A stretch of 37,096 bases of DNA from the NCBI GenBank assembly GCA_011364925.1, contig RDOA01000039.1, positions 1-37,096 on the forward strand. The letters are read 5' to 3'. Below the pieces are notes generated by a model. It was not told the origin of the DNA, did not search any database, and saw only the letters and a program-made list of their open reading frames with translations. How positions within the stretch are numbered: the first letter of the stretch is position 1; each line of letters opens with the position of its first letter. This DNA is from Promethearchaeota archaeon (GTDB lineage: Archaea; Asgardarchaeota; Lokiarchaeia; Sigyniarchaeales; SOKP01). The position numbers and the translations under genes were made by a program. Positions 1 to 7,188 of this stretch are shown here, one piece after another.

Positions 1-60
1 CCTATAAAAAGAGAATCAAGTTTTAACATTGATATTAAAAATAGAAATTTCCAATATTAT

Positions 61-477
61 TTAGCTTTCTTGAACAACATAGAAATAAATTACTAATACT
101 AATAACCCAATGAATGTAAAAGAGAAAACTGTTGAATTTTTAAACGCTTGTATCAACGAAAGTATAAAAATCAAAAGGATTAGCTTAAAATCTAGTGGTT
201 TACCTGTTAATTCTTTATAATTTCCAATGCTAATCATCATAAAGATGAAGAAAAACAAGATAATAAGGATTTTAAGAATGACATCTATACTTACCCAGAT
301 CAATTCATCGCTTGTAAAAATAACAACAAACTCTCCATTTATAATAACCGATAATACTAAAAACACACCTCCAAGTATAGCTGAAAATATAACTGAACGG
401 TAAGCAGTTTTTTCAACAAACATAGGCTCTTTTTTAAGCGATTCAGGTTTCGCGGTATCTTTTCTTATTTTTGACAT
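61..477 (-). CDS. Small four-helix membrane protein, unknown function
   Basis: A 138-residue protein with a charged, lysine-rich cytoplasmic N-terminus (about residues 1-25) and four hydrophobic segments at roughly 26-48, 58-83, 96-114 and 116-135. I recognise no enzyme motif or family. Its start lies one base after the stop of the upstream gene on the same strand (the CBM9-like membrane protein), so the two are almost certainly co-transcribed and probably translationally coupled. The pairing suggests they work together at the membrane, perhaps one as a membrane partner of the surface protein, but that is inference. The gene is complete; only about 60 bases of the window lie beyond its stop. 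Confidence 0.75.
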   Translation of the reverse strand: MSKIRKDTAKPESLKKEPMFVEKTAYRSVIFSAILGGVFLVLSVIINGEFVVIFTSDELIWVSIDVILKILIILFFFIFMMISIGNYKELTGKPLDFKLILLIFILSLIQAFKNSTVFSFTFIGLLVLVIYFYVVQES

Positions 478-478
478 T

Positions 479-1336
479 TTAGCTCCTTATTCTTTCGATT
501 TTTTTCTTGAGTTGGGTAATTCTATATAGATAAAATATATAAAAAGCTCCTATTGCAGAAAAAACGATTATTGTAGAGACTAATATTATAAGCTCACTGA
601 TATCTTCTGCTGGTTTCCTAGGTGGGTCTAAATATATCGAAACGATATTAGATACAATTATACCATCAGGATATATTGCTGTCTTACCATAGACAATTTT
701 AAAATCAAATTCGGCAACATGTTCTAATTCTACATCTTCAATCCCCCCCTCTCCTTTTTCAACTGGTATAGAAAATTCGTAAACAATTTCATTTCCATCC
801 AATTTAGCAACACCTTCTCCGTTAGACACCGAATCTTCATAGTATGCATTATCTGTAATATAATAATCGAGATATTGTTGAGTATTTCCACTAATATTTG
901 AAAATTGAACAATCTTAGCGTCAGTAAAGTTTAAACGATTATCCCAATCTGCGATTAATATTCCTACAAATTCATTATCATATTCGCTTGAACTATGATC
1001 ATTCAAATTGAAGCGAATTAAGAAGTCTAAATTGTATATCCCTTGACTGGGTTCTGTTTGTAAAATCCAAAAGTCAATAGGCAAACCATTAGTCTCATTA
1101 TCTAGATCTTGAAATAAATCAAGGTTTAGCTTTCTTGCAGAACTCCATTCGCTATTTGTCAAATCCAATATTCCATCTATAACAGGCGCTTTACCAAATC
1201 CCACGTCTGTCTGGATTGGGGTTCCTTTGCCACTTAATATAAAACATGTTGAAATAAGGAATATCTGAGTAAAAAATAAAAGAATAATTATTTTGAGTGT
1301 GTTTCTCTTCAATGTTATAAATCCACTTTTTTTCAA
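479..1336 (-). CDS. Membrane-anchored extracellular protein with CBM9/DOMON-like beta domain
   Basis: A 285-residue protein starting at a TTG codon. Residues about 12-34 form a signal peptide or signal anchor. Residues about 45-240 form a beta-rich exposed domain that opens with the pattern APVIDGILD...EW and contains the phrase IVYEFSIPV, both typical of CBM9/DOMON-like domains of surface-bound proteins. A second hydrophobic helix at about 247-270 is followed by a short basic tail, giving a type I topology with the domain outside. Ligand unknown: CBM9-like domains bind carbohydrates or other small ligands, but binding residues cannot be assigned here. First gene of a two-gene unit with the four-helix membrane protein, one base apart. 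The 173-base gap upstream separates it from the RNase P operon and is AT-rich enough to hold its promoter. Confidence 0.7.
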   Translation of the reverse strand: MKKSGFITLKRNTLKIIILLFFTQIFLISTCFILSGKGTPIQTDVGFGKAPVIDGILDLTNSEWSSARKLNLDLFQDLDNETNGLPIDFWILQTEPSQGIYNLDFLIRFNLNDHSSSEYDNEFVGILIADWDNRLNFTDAKIVQFSNISGNTQQYLDYYITDNAYYEDSVSNGEGVAKLDGNEIVYEFSIPVEKGEGGIEDVELEHVAEFDFKIVYGKTAIYPDGIIVSNIVSIYLDPPRKPAEDISELIILVSTIIVFSAIGAFYIFYLYRITQLKKKIERIRS

Positions 1337-1509
1337 TTAAGGTTTTGTTCAAATTTGCTTTTAAGAGACTTAATAAAAGTGATAATTAAAATTGAATTTA
1401 ATATTTTTTCTTTGTTACATTAATTTTTAAGGATTTCAAATCAATTATGAACAATTCTGATCCTATAAGACATAGACTCAAATCTAATATTTCAAGACTT
1501 GATTATAAC

Positions 1510-1959
1510 TCAGGATAGACTATTAGGGAGTAACACACTACAATTAAACTTAGTCAAATAAGCTACAATATAATTTATCAATCGCTTTATATCTCGTTTA
1601 GCTTCAAGTATATTACTATTATTATATTCTGCAAATGCTTTTGGACCTATTGCAATCAACAAACCTGAGAGATCCTTTTCTCTTTTTATAAGAAGCCAAA
1701 AGGGGTTCTTTTTTTCGTTATCTTTAATTAAAAGGAGCATCCAAGCATTTTCAGTCCAATCCTTTGCATCCGGCCCAATAATGCGCTCTATCGCATGTCC
1801 CGTTGTATACTTTTTCGTCATCTTAATGGCTTTGACTAATCGTGCAAAGTAAGATCGTTTTAAACTTAAATATCCATTGAAATATGCTTTTGCATCGTAT
1901 AGTTCTAATTCATTTGCCATTCCATCAGAGAATTTCAAATAAATTTTCCATATGTCCAT
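1510..1959 (-). CDS. Conserved-looking protein of unknown function, end of RNase P operon
   Basis: A 149-residue soluble protein that I do not recognise. The N-terminal part (KIYLKFSDGMANELELYDAKAYF) looks like two beta strands plus a helix. A central segment (WMLLLIKDN ... FWLLIKR) looks like a beta hairpin, followed by a long helix to the C-terminus. No cysteine cluster, P-loop or catalytic motif is visible. It lies 19 bases downstream of the previous gene, in one transcription direction with rnp3 and rnp2, so an RNA- or translation-related role is a reasonable guess, no more. In many archaea proteasome or SBDS genes follow the RNase P pair; neither is present here. Confidence 0.65.
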   Translation of the reverse strand: MDIWKIYLKFSDGMANELELYDAKAYFNGYLSLKRSYFARLVKAIKMTKKYTTGHAIERIIGPDAKDWTENAWMLLLIKDNEKKNPFWLLIKREKDLSGLLIAIGPKAFAEYNNSNILEAKRDIKRLINYIVAYLTKFNCSVLLPNSLS

Positions 1960-1978
1960 TAAGATTCACTTCAAACTA

Positions 1979-2407
1979 TTACAAACTTAACTCTTCTATT
2001 CTTATATCTTTGAATTTACTTTTATTTTTATCCAGAAATATTTTTAAATCATTAGATTTTTCGTCATCTAAAGCCAGATCAAGATAACACTCAAAATATA
2101 TTCTTCCATCTAATAAAACTAATCCTGATGAATGAATAATATTATACTTTTGGAGTTCTCTGGAAAAGATTTCAATATTTTCATCGATTTGCGTCAAACC
2201 AATAAGCGTGACTTTAAGTACTTTTTCATTCTTTATCGGATATACTGTGAATTTTGCATAATGGGTTGTTTCTGATTTTATAGTTAATACATGTTTATAA
2301 TTTTTAATTCCATCTATATGTGTTAAAGATGTCGTGATCTCAAGATCAGATGATTCGCCTATTTTCGTAATTCGAGCTGAAGTAAGATTTGGGTTCTCCA
2401 TTGCCAA
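1979..2407 (-). CDS. Unknown protein with possible ferredoxin-like (ACT-like) C-terminal half
   Basis: A 142-residue protein of unknown function. From about residue 62 the strand/helix order looks like beta-alpha-beta-beta-alpha-beta (KVTLIGLT, then a helix, VLLDGRIYFECYLDL, a helix, IRIEEL), which would fit a ferredoxin-like or ACT-like fold; this is a judgement by eye. The first half (KIGESSDLEITTSLTHIDG) is also strand-rich. Two starts are possible: TTG at the given position with AGGAT just upstream, or the ATG two codons later. It sits 29 bases downstream of rnp2 and 19 bases before the next gene, so it belongs to the RNase P operon. Confidence 0.6.
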   Translation of the reverse strand: MAMENPNLTSARITKIGESSDLEITTSLTHIDGIKNYKHVLTIKSETTHYAKFTVYPIKNEKVLKVTLIGLTQIDENIEIFSRELQKYNIIHSSGLVLLDGRIYFECYLDLALDDEKSNDLKIFLDKNKSKFKDIRIEELSL

Positions 2408-2436
2408 TTATCCTATTTATTGTTTCTGTAAGGTTA

Positions 2437-2778
2437 TTACTTCTTATTTAACATTAAATCTTTAACATTTTTTATGTTACGAATTGTTCCAGTGGTTTTA
2501 ATAGGAGACAAGATAACTTGGTTCCCTGAAATTTCGTTAATTAAAGTTAGTGATGACATAACTATTTCTTTTGTTTGATGAGAACAATGTATTATGCCAA
2601 AATTATCTTCAAAATTAACATCTAACAACCATAAACCTACTTTACTTGCCTCCTTTAATCCAAAATATTTCCAAATCGATGCCCATAGTGAATTTATAAT
2701 ATCCTTTTTATTTAATACTACAGTTGTATCTTTTATAATTTTAAATAAGATATATCTATGTTTCTCTTTTTTAACTAT
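2437..2778 (-). CDS. rnp2: Ribonuclease P protein component 2 (Pop5), apparent AUA start
   Basis: Protein subunit of archaeal RNase P, which matures tRNA 5' ends; Pop5 pairs with Rpp30. The conserved Pop5 core is clear: HRYILFKI near the N-terminus, SLWASIWKYFG, KVGLWLLDVN, GIIHCSHQT and SLTLINEISG. Homology begins far upstream of the first canonical in-frame start. Reading back in frame, the only sensible start is ATA (2776-2778), giving M-V-K-K-E-K-H-R-Y, which matches the usual Pop5 N-terminus. This ATA overlaps the TAG stop of rnp3 by two bases, and a strong G-rich Shine-Dalgarno (AGGGGGG) lies about 6 bases before it. Length would be 113 residues, within the family range. A sequencing error in the start codon is the alternative. 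Directly follows rnp3, the conserved archaeal order. Confidence 0.85.
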   Translation of the reverse strand: MVKKEKHRYILFKIIKDTTVVLNKKDIINSLWASIWKYFGLKEASKVGLWLLDVNFEDNFGIIHCSHQTKEIVMSSLTLINEISGNQVILSPIKTTGTIRNIKNVKDLMLNKK

Positions 2779-3527
2779 TGGATGTCCCCCCTTCCGATTA
2801 GTTTCACACCGAGTTCATAATAGTTTTTATCTTGACGCATTTTAACACGATTGATAAGAGCTAACACATTATCTGAAAAGGCTTTTTTAGCTGTTAAAAG
2901 AGGAATGCTCAATAGAGTATGCGAAACGCTAATTAGAGCTCGAGGGTGCCTTAAATTATAAAAATTATCAACATTTCCACTGATAATAAAGTTAGCATTT
3001 AATTGCATAGATAATTGCAAAGCTCGGTATAGGCTTCTAAGAACCCTAGATTGAATAACTTTGCTTTTTGTCATTAATAGTCCTAAGGAAAATTCAATAA
3101 ACGAATTATTTTGTTTTGTAAGAGAGATTATACCTGGAGTTAATGTTTTAATCACATTTTCGTCTGAAAACGAAATTAAATCCACTCGTGAATCTCTGGC
3201 GGCTTGAATTTGAACTTCTTTATCTGTAGACTCAACTGCAATAATATTTGATACATTAATGTATTGCTTAAGCTTATTTCTTAAGTCGTCTAAATTCTTA
3301 GGTTTAAATGTTGTACGATAATATATTTTAAATTCTGAAAAACTGCTAATTTTATCCATTAGCTCCGGTTTTATGTTTTTAACACCATTTTCAAACTCTA
3401 AGATTAAGTACTTAATTCCTAGATTTTTACAGAAATCTAATTTCTGCTCAATATCCTCAAAATCATTAGAATTTACTTTTAATCTTGATTCAAAATATGG
3501 CACGAAAATATACCCTCGATCGTTCAA
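2775..3527 (-). CDS. rnp3: Ribonuclease P protein component 3 (Rpp30)
   Basis: A 250-residue subunit of archaeal RNase P with a PHP-like TIM-barrel fold. Recognisable family features include the repeated strand-helix units with DLISFSDE, the SFIEFSLGLLM segment, ALQLSMQLNANFIISGNV (a typical Rpp30 helix and strand) and NLRHPRALISVSHTLLSIP near the C-terminus. Translation appears to start at a TTG codon, giving M-N-D-R-G-Y-I-F. It is the first gene of the operon rnp3-rnp2-unknown-unknown. A TATA-like TTTTTATTTAAAACT on the minus strand about 40-50 bases upstream fits a short leader. The intergenic region is shared with a divergent gene on the plus strand. Confidence 0.88.
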   Translation of the reverse strand: MNDRGYIFVPYFESRLKVNSNDFEDIEQKLDFCKNLGIKYLILEFENGVKNIKPELMDKISSFSEFKIYYRTTFKPKNLDDLRNKLKQYINVSNIIAVESTDKEVQIQAARDSRVDLISFSDENVIKTLTPGIISLTKQNNSFIEFSLGLLMTKSKVIQSRVLRSLYRALQLSMQLNANFIISGNVDNFYNLRHPRALISVSHTLLSIPLLTAKKAFSDNVLALINRVKMRQDKNYYELGVKLIGRGDIQ

Positions 3528-3637
3528 AAAGGATTTTAATAATGTCTTTTCGGTTGTTTTAGTAGTTTTAAATAAAAAAAAATTTAATAGAATATATATT
3601 TTACATGTTATACTGATTTGTAATATAAGTGGTTCTT

Positions 3638-4927
3638 ATGCCTAATAAACGAAAGCTTTCTGAAATAAGGAGTAAAATTAAGAATGGCACTGCGAATGTT
3701 ATTACAGTTCAAGAATTTATCACGCGAATAAAAGATGGAGAACCCGTCAAGTTCGAGGATGTTGATGTAATTACTACTGCCACCAAAGGTTTGATGAGTG
3801 GAATAATGGGAGTTTTCTCGTTCAGACTAAGTCTACCAAAAACTAATCGGAAATTTACTGAAATAAGTATGAATGGTATATCTGCATTTCCAGGTCCTTG
3901 TCCAAACGAGTATCTAGGAATTGCAGATCTTATCGTTTATGGAACTGCTCAAAGCCAAACAAGAGAACATTACTGTGGAGGGTCCCTATTTAGAGAACTT
4001 GTTGAAGGTAAACCTATTGAAGTTATTGCTAAAAGTAGTGAAGGAGAAGTAATCGAAAGAATATTAACTTTAGAAGATATGCAATATGCGAATTTAATGG
4101 GAACTAGACAAGCTATAAAGAATTACAATGCCATGCTTAACTGTGAATCGTACCAAGTAGATACAATATTTTCCTGCCTTCCATTTGAACCTGATAAATC
4201 ACAACTTACCTTTTCTGGATGTGGAGCTCTAAATCCGTTCCAAAACGATCCTGAATTTCAATCTTTCGGTGTAGGTACTCCACTTCTTGTAAATGGAGCT
4301 ATAGGGTATCTTATAGGACCGGGAACCCGTAACTACATCGAAAAACCTAACATGATGACAATAGCTCCAATGAGTCAGATGAGTCCAGAATATATGGGTG
4401 CATTTAAAACTTCTTATGGAGTTGAACCAATTTGCTCGATCGCCGTTCCTATTCCTATTCTTAACGAAAAAATATTTAATAATGTAGTTAAATCTGATAA
4501 AGATGTAAAACTGAAGATATTAAGTCTAGTTGGGAGAGAAAAAGTAGGAGAAATAACATATGGAGATGTCTGGGATAATAATTTTGTTATGAAATTCAAT
4601 CCTGATGCGTGTAAAAAAGGGTATGAATGTAAAGTTATTGGTAAATGCCCAACAGATGCTTTCATAATAAAAGATGAACTCATTGTCGCTATTGATAGAT
4701 CACGATGTTTCAATTGTGGTAACTGTGCCTGGTTGTGCCCAGAAGCCTTTAAATTAGATCTCAAATCAATCTCTTTTGAAAGTAATAATATTCCAGTCGT
4801 TTTAAGGCAATCAGACCGCGCTGGTGCAATCCTTTTAGCTGAACAGTTAAAACAAATGATCCTCAACGAAGAATTCCCACTGAAAAAGCCTACTGGAGAA
4901 CTAGATTTTGCAGAAAGCATCAAATAG
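3638..4927 (+). CDS. COG1900/DUF39 aspartate-semialdehyde sulfurtransferase-like protein with fused ferredoxin domain
   Basis: A 429-residue protein. The first about 320 residues belong to the DUF39/HcyBio family (COG1900), which in methanogens is implicated in making homocysteine from aspartate semialdehyde and sulfide (MA1821 type). Visible signatures include ATKGLMSGIMGVFSF, FPGPCPNEYLGIADLIVYGT, HYCGGSLFRELVEGK and the glycine-rich GYLIGPGTRNYIE. The C-terminal about 90 residues are ferredoxin-like, with one perfect CxxCxxCxxxCP motif (C357, C360, C363, C367) and an upstream atypical Cys trio (C-x5-C-x5-CP). In methanogens the partner ferredoxin (MA1822 type) is a separate gene; here it is fused. 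I prefer the ATG at 3638 over an in-frame GTG three codons upstream, because a TATA-like stretch at 3591-3604 would give a very short leader and there is no Shine-Dalgarno for either. Confidence 0.85.
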   Translation: MPNKRKLSEIRSKIKNGTANVITVQEFITRIKDGEPVKFEDVDVITTATKGLMSGIMGVFSFRLSLPKTNRKFTEISMNGISAFPGPCPNEYLGIADLIVYGTAQSQTREHYCGGSLFRELVEGKPIEVIAKSSEGEVIERILTLEDMQYANLMGTRQAIKNYNAMLNCESYQVDTIFSCLPFEPDKSQLTFSGCGALNPFQNDPEFQSFGVGTPLLVNGAIGYLIGPGTRNYIEKPNMMTIAPMSQMSPEYMGAFKTSYGVEPICSIAVPIPILNEKIFNNVVKSDKDVKLKILSLVGREKVGEITYGDVWDNNFVMKFNPDACKKGYECKVIGKCPTDAFIIKDELIVAIDRSRCFNCGNCAWLCPEAFKLDLKSISFESNNIPVVLRQSDRAGAILLAEQLKQMILNEEFPLKKPTGELDFAESIK

Positions 4928-4949
4928 AGCGTGAAAAAAACACGCTTTT
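4928..4949 (+). terminator. Intrinsic terminator after the COG1900 gene
   Basis: Starting at the base after the stop codon, AGCGTG (4928-4933) and CACGCT (4941-4946) form a perfect 6-bp stem around an A-only loop, followed by TTTT. This is a compact hairpin with U-tract and would end transcription before the next gene at 5004. Confidence 0.75.
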
Positions 4950-5003
4950 CCTAACTCTTAGCGTTCTAAAAAAGTTTATTTTTAATTTACAATACTTCAA
5001 TTT

Positions 5004-6746
5004 ATGTCTAAACAAAATATTGGTCCTATAGATGGTGGAGATCTAGTTGTTAAAAGCCTTCTTAAGGAGGGAATTACAAAGGTTTTTGGACTTGTTGGCG
5101 GAGAACTATTACGGATTTATGACGCTATAGAACGCTATGGCCGTGAAGAAGGTATTGATACTATTATGGTTCGCCACGAACAAGCCGCTGGACACATGGC
5201 AGATGCTTGGGCGAGGGCAACCGGTAAATTAGGAGTATGTTTAGGAACTGCGGGTCCTGGCGTCGCTCATCTCGTTCCAGCTGTAGCAGCGGCATGGGCA
5301 GATTCTATTCCACTTCTAGTAATAGGAGCGCAAATCGCTAGAATGTTTGATGACACAGGGATTCTCCAAGGCGGGTTAGATCAAATGAAATTAATGGAAC
5401 CGATCACTAAACTTCAAATTTCTGTCGAAGAACCCTATGAGATACCTAAAGCAATACAAAGAGCGATTAAAGCTGCAATGTCAGGCAGAAGAGGGCCTGT
5501 CTTTTTAGAATTTAGAGAAACTGCTTTAGTACGAAAAGCTAGTGAAGAAGACTTAAACAACATACTTGATCCTGAGCAATATAGACCTATTAATCGACCT
5601 GCTGGGAATTCAGATGAAATAAAAAAAGCAGTACAAATCCTAAAAACTGCCAAAAAGCCATTAATCATTGCTGGTGGGGGTGTTCACGCATCTGATGCGT
5701 CTAATGAATTAAAAAAATTATCAACCACTTATAAAATTCCTTGTGGTACATCTATTAATGGCGTTGGTACAATTGATGTTCGGACTGAAACTTATGTAGG
5801 TTCATATTTAGTCGCTAATGCATACAGAAAAGCAGTAGCTGAAGCTGATGTGGTCATATCTTTCGGTACTAAATGGGATTACACAATACTGTTTGGTGCT
5901 CCACCTATTTGGAATACAAATGCAAAAATAATCCAAAACGATATCGACCCAGAAATGATTGGAAGAAACCGAAAGGTTAGTGTGGCAATTATTGGGGACG
6001 CTAAAGCTGTAATCAACCAACTCCTTGCTGAAATGGAAACTTCACTCCCTAAAGATAAAATTACTCAATGGACGGAATGGAATATGTTTCTTACCGAAGT
6101 TAAGCAAAACGACGCTCTCGAGATTCAAAAATTGTTAAAATACAATAAATTACCTATGAAACCAGAAAGATTTGTATATGAAGTATTAGATTCAATAAAA
6201 CACGATTCTCAATTAGTAATTGACGGTGGCGATATTGCAGTTTTTACTTTTGGATTAATTAGCAATTTTCCGCGCGATCCAAGAACACTATACTTTCCAA
6301 TAACTATGGGGCATCTAGGAACAGGTATCCCGCATGCCATTGGTGCTCAAATTGCGAACCCAGATAAACAGGTTGTTGTAATAAACGGAGACGGTAGCTT
6401 TATGTTTAATGTTCAAGAACTAGATACAGCAGTGAGATTAAATCTACCAATAATCGTAATGATTGCTAACAACTGTGCGTGGGGCATGATAAAAAGCAAA
6501 CAAAAGGGAGAATTTAAGAAGAGATATTGCGATGTTGATTTGCCTCCAACTAATTACGCTGAAATTGCGAAAGGTTTTGGGTGTTACGGTGAAAAAATTG
6601 AAAACCCAGAGGATATCAAACCCGCCATCCAAAGAGCTATAGAATCTAAAAAACCAGCGGTTATAGATGTAGATATCGCTTTTGAAACTCCAATTGCCAT
6701 GAAAGTAATTGCAAATCTTAAAAAAAATCGAGGACTTTATGGCTAA
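5004..6746 (+). CDS. Thiamine-diphosphate enzyme, acetolactate synthase-like large subunit
   Basis: A 580-residue enzyme with the standard three-domain layout of acetolactate synthase/benzaldehyde lyase-type ThDP enzymes: PYR domain (about 1-175), central domain (about 200-335) and PP domain (about 375-560). The catalytic glutamate that activates ThDP lies in VRHEQAAGHMADAWAR (E59). The ThDP/Mg motif is GDG at 462-464 followed about 27 residues later by NN. The family includes acetolactate synthase, sulfoacetaldehyde acetyltransferase, oxalyl-CoA decarboxylase and others. No IlvN regulatory subunit or other ilv genes are nearby, so a role in branched-chain amino acid synthesis is not supported by context. 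Substrate unassigned. It is preceded by a terminator and followed by T-rich sequence, so it is probably a single-gene unit, convergent with micropeptide unit 1. Confidence 0.85.
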   Translation: MSKQNIGPIDGGDLVVKSLLKEGITKVFGLVGGELLRIYDAIERYGREEGIDTIMVRHEQAAGHMADAWARATGKLGVCLGTAGPGVAHLVPAVAAAWADSIPLLVIGAQIARMFDDTGILQGGLDQMKLMEPITKLQISVEEPYEIPKAIQRAIKAAMSGRRGPVFLEFRETALVRKASEEDLNNILDPEQYRPINRPAGNSDEIKKAVQILKTAKKPLIIAGGGVHASDASNELKKLSTTYKIPCGTSINGVGTIDVRTETYVGSYLVANAYRKAVAEADVVISFGTKWDYTILFGAPPIWNTNAKIIQNDIDPEMIGRNRKVSVAIIGDAKAVINQLLAEMETSLPKDKITQWTEWNMFLTEVKQNDALEIQKLLKYNKLPMKPERFVYEVLDSIKHDSQLVIDGGDIAVFTFGLISNFPRDPRTLYFPITMGHLGTGIPHAIGAQIANPDKQVVVINGDGSFMFNVQELDTAVRLNLPIIVMIANNCAWGMIKSKQKGEFKKRYCDVDLPPTNYAEIAKGFGCYGEKIENPEDIKPAIQRAIESKKPAVIDVDIAFETPIAMKVIANLKKNRGLYG

Positions 6747-6813
6747 TTATTTTACAATTTTCTTTTTATTCAACTTCTTTTCAATTTGAAATAACTTATT
6801 AGGTATTTATTTT

Positions 6814-6883
6814 AAAAAAGAAAGGGAAGTAAGTAGTGTTCAATTGGAGAGCTTCATAATAAAGCACTCTAATAATAAACACC
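6814..6883 (-). terminator. Hairpin and pyrimidine tract of micropeptide unit 1
   Basis: Downstream of the 9-codon ORF, read on the minus strand. The outer arm AACAC (6878-6882) pairs with GTGTT (6836-6840), and an inner stem of AGAG and CTT pairs with one bulged base around a 7-base loop. CTTTCTTTTTT (6814-6824) follows after a short spacer. The same order (UUUGGUG, hairpin, CUUUC then U run) occurs in the other three units with different stem sequences. Confidence 0.6.
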
Positions 6884-6886
6884 AAA

Positions 6887-6916
6887 TTACGGATTTATAG
6901 AACCTTGACCGGGCAA
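6887..6916 (-). CDS. Micropeptide 1, MPGQGSINP (9 residues)
   Basis: A 9-codon ORF, TTG CCC GGT CAA GGT TCT ATA AAT CCG TAA, one of four related tiny ORFs in the window. GGTGAT, an exact complement of the archaeal 16S rRNA 3' end, lies four bases before the TTG; this spacing is identical in all four copies. An in-frame ATG two codons upstream overlaps that Shine-Dalgarno and is less likely to be the start. Position 1, the PG at 2-3 and the last residue (P9) are shared by the family, while the codons used differ (Pro2 CCC here, CCT/CCA elsewhere; Gly3 GGT here, GGA/GGC elsewhere). That points to selection on the peptide rather than only on the RNA. It lies downstream of peptidase gene 1 on the same strand with its own promoter and terminator. 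Too short for any database family; function unknown. Confidence 0.65.
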   Translation of the reverse strand: MPGQGSINP

Positions 6917-7012
6917 AACCATCACCTTTTATATAAATTCGATTTACATTGTCGTAAATCCTAAGAAAAGTTAGAGTTTTTTCATCCTTTTCATTTTATT
7001 TTATTCATTACT

Positions 7013-7026
7013 TATTTAAACTTCGA
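7013..7026 (-). promoter_or_regulatory. BRE/TATA promoter of micropeptide unit 1
   Basis: Minus-strand CATCGAAG followed by TTTAAATA (7013-7020), about 97 bases upstream of the TTG start. It is the most divergent of four matching promoters but keeps the CG-A-G-TTTAAATA core. Transcription would start about 25 bases downstream, giving a leader near 70 bases. From here to the stop of peptidase gene 1 at 7189 (about 160 bases) I see no further gene. Confidence 0.55.
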
Positions 7027-7188
7027 TGTTTCTTTTTAAATCAATTAAAATAAGGGAGTAAAATTCTAAATTAAAATATCAGAAAACTTTATATCTAATT
7101 AAATTTAAATTATCTAGGTGAAACTGCCGAACTCTAAATATATCTGTAAACTAACCAGAGTTAAATACGAGAATTATTAAGAACAATT

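Noticed and set aside
4414-4923. Long antisense ORF opposite the DUF39 gene
   Set aside because: Shadow of a clearly conserved coding sequence; no independent start signals.
5004-6746. Assignment of the ThDP enzyme as IlvB in branched-chain amino acid synthesis
   Set aside because: No IlvN or other ilv genes nearby and motifs are common to several ThDP enzymes, so only a family-level call is justified.
7100-7180. Plus-strand GTG ORF and the AACTCT/AGAGTT inverted repeat near 7130-7160
   Set aside because: The ORF has no ribosome binding site support, and the stem of 6 bp with a loop of over 20 bases is not above chance.
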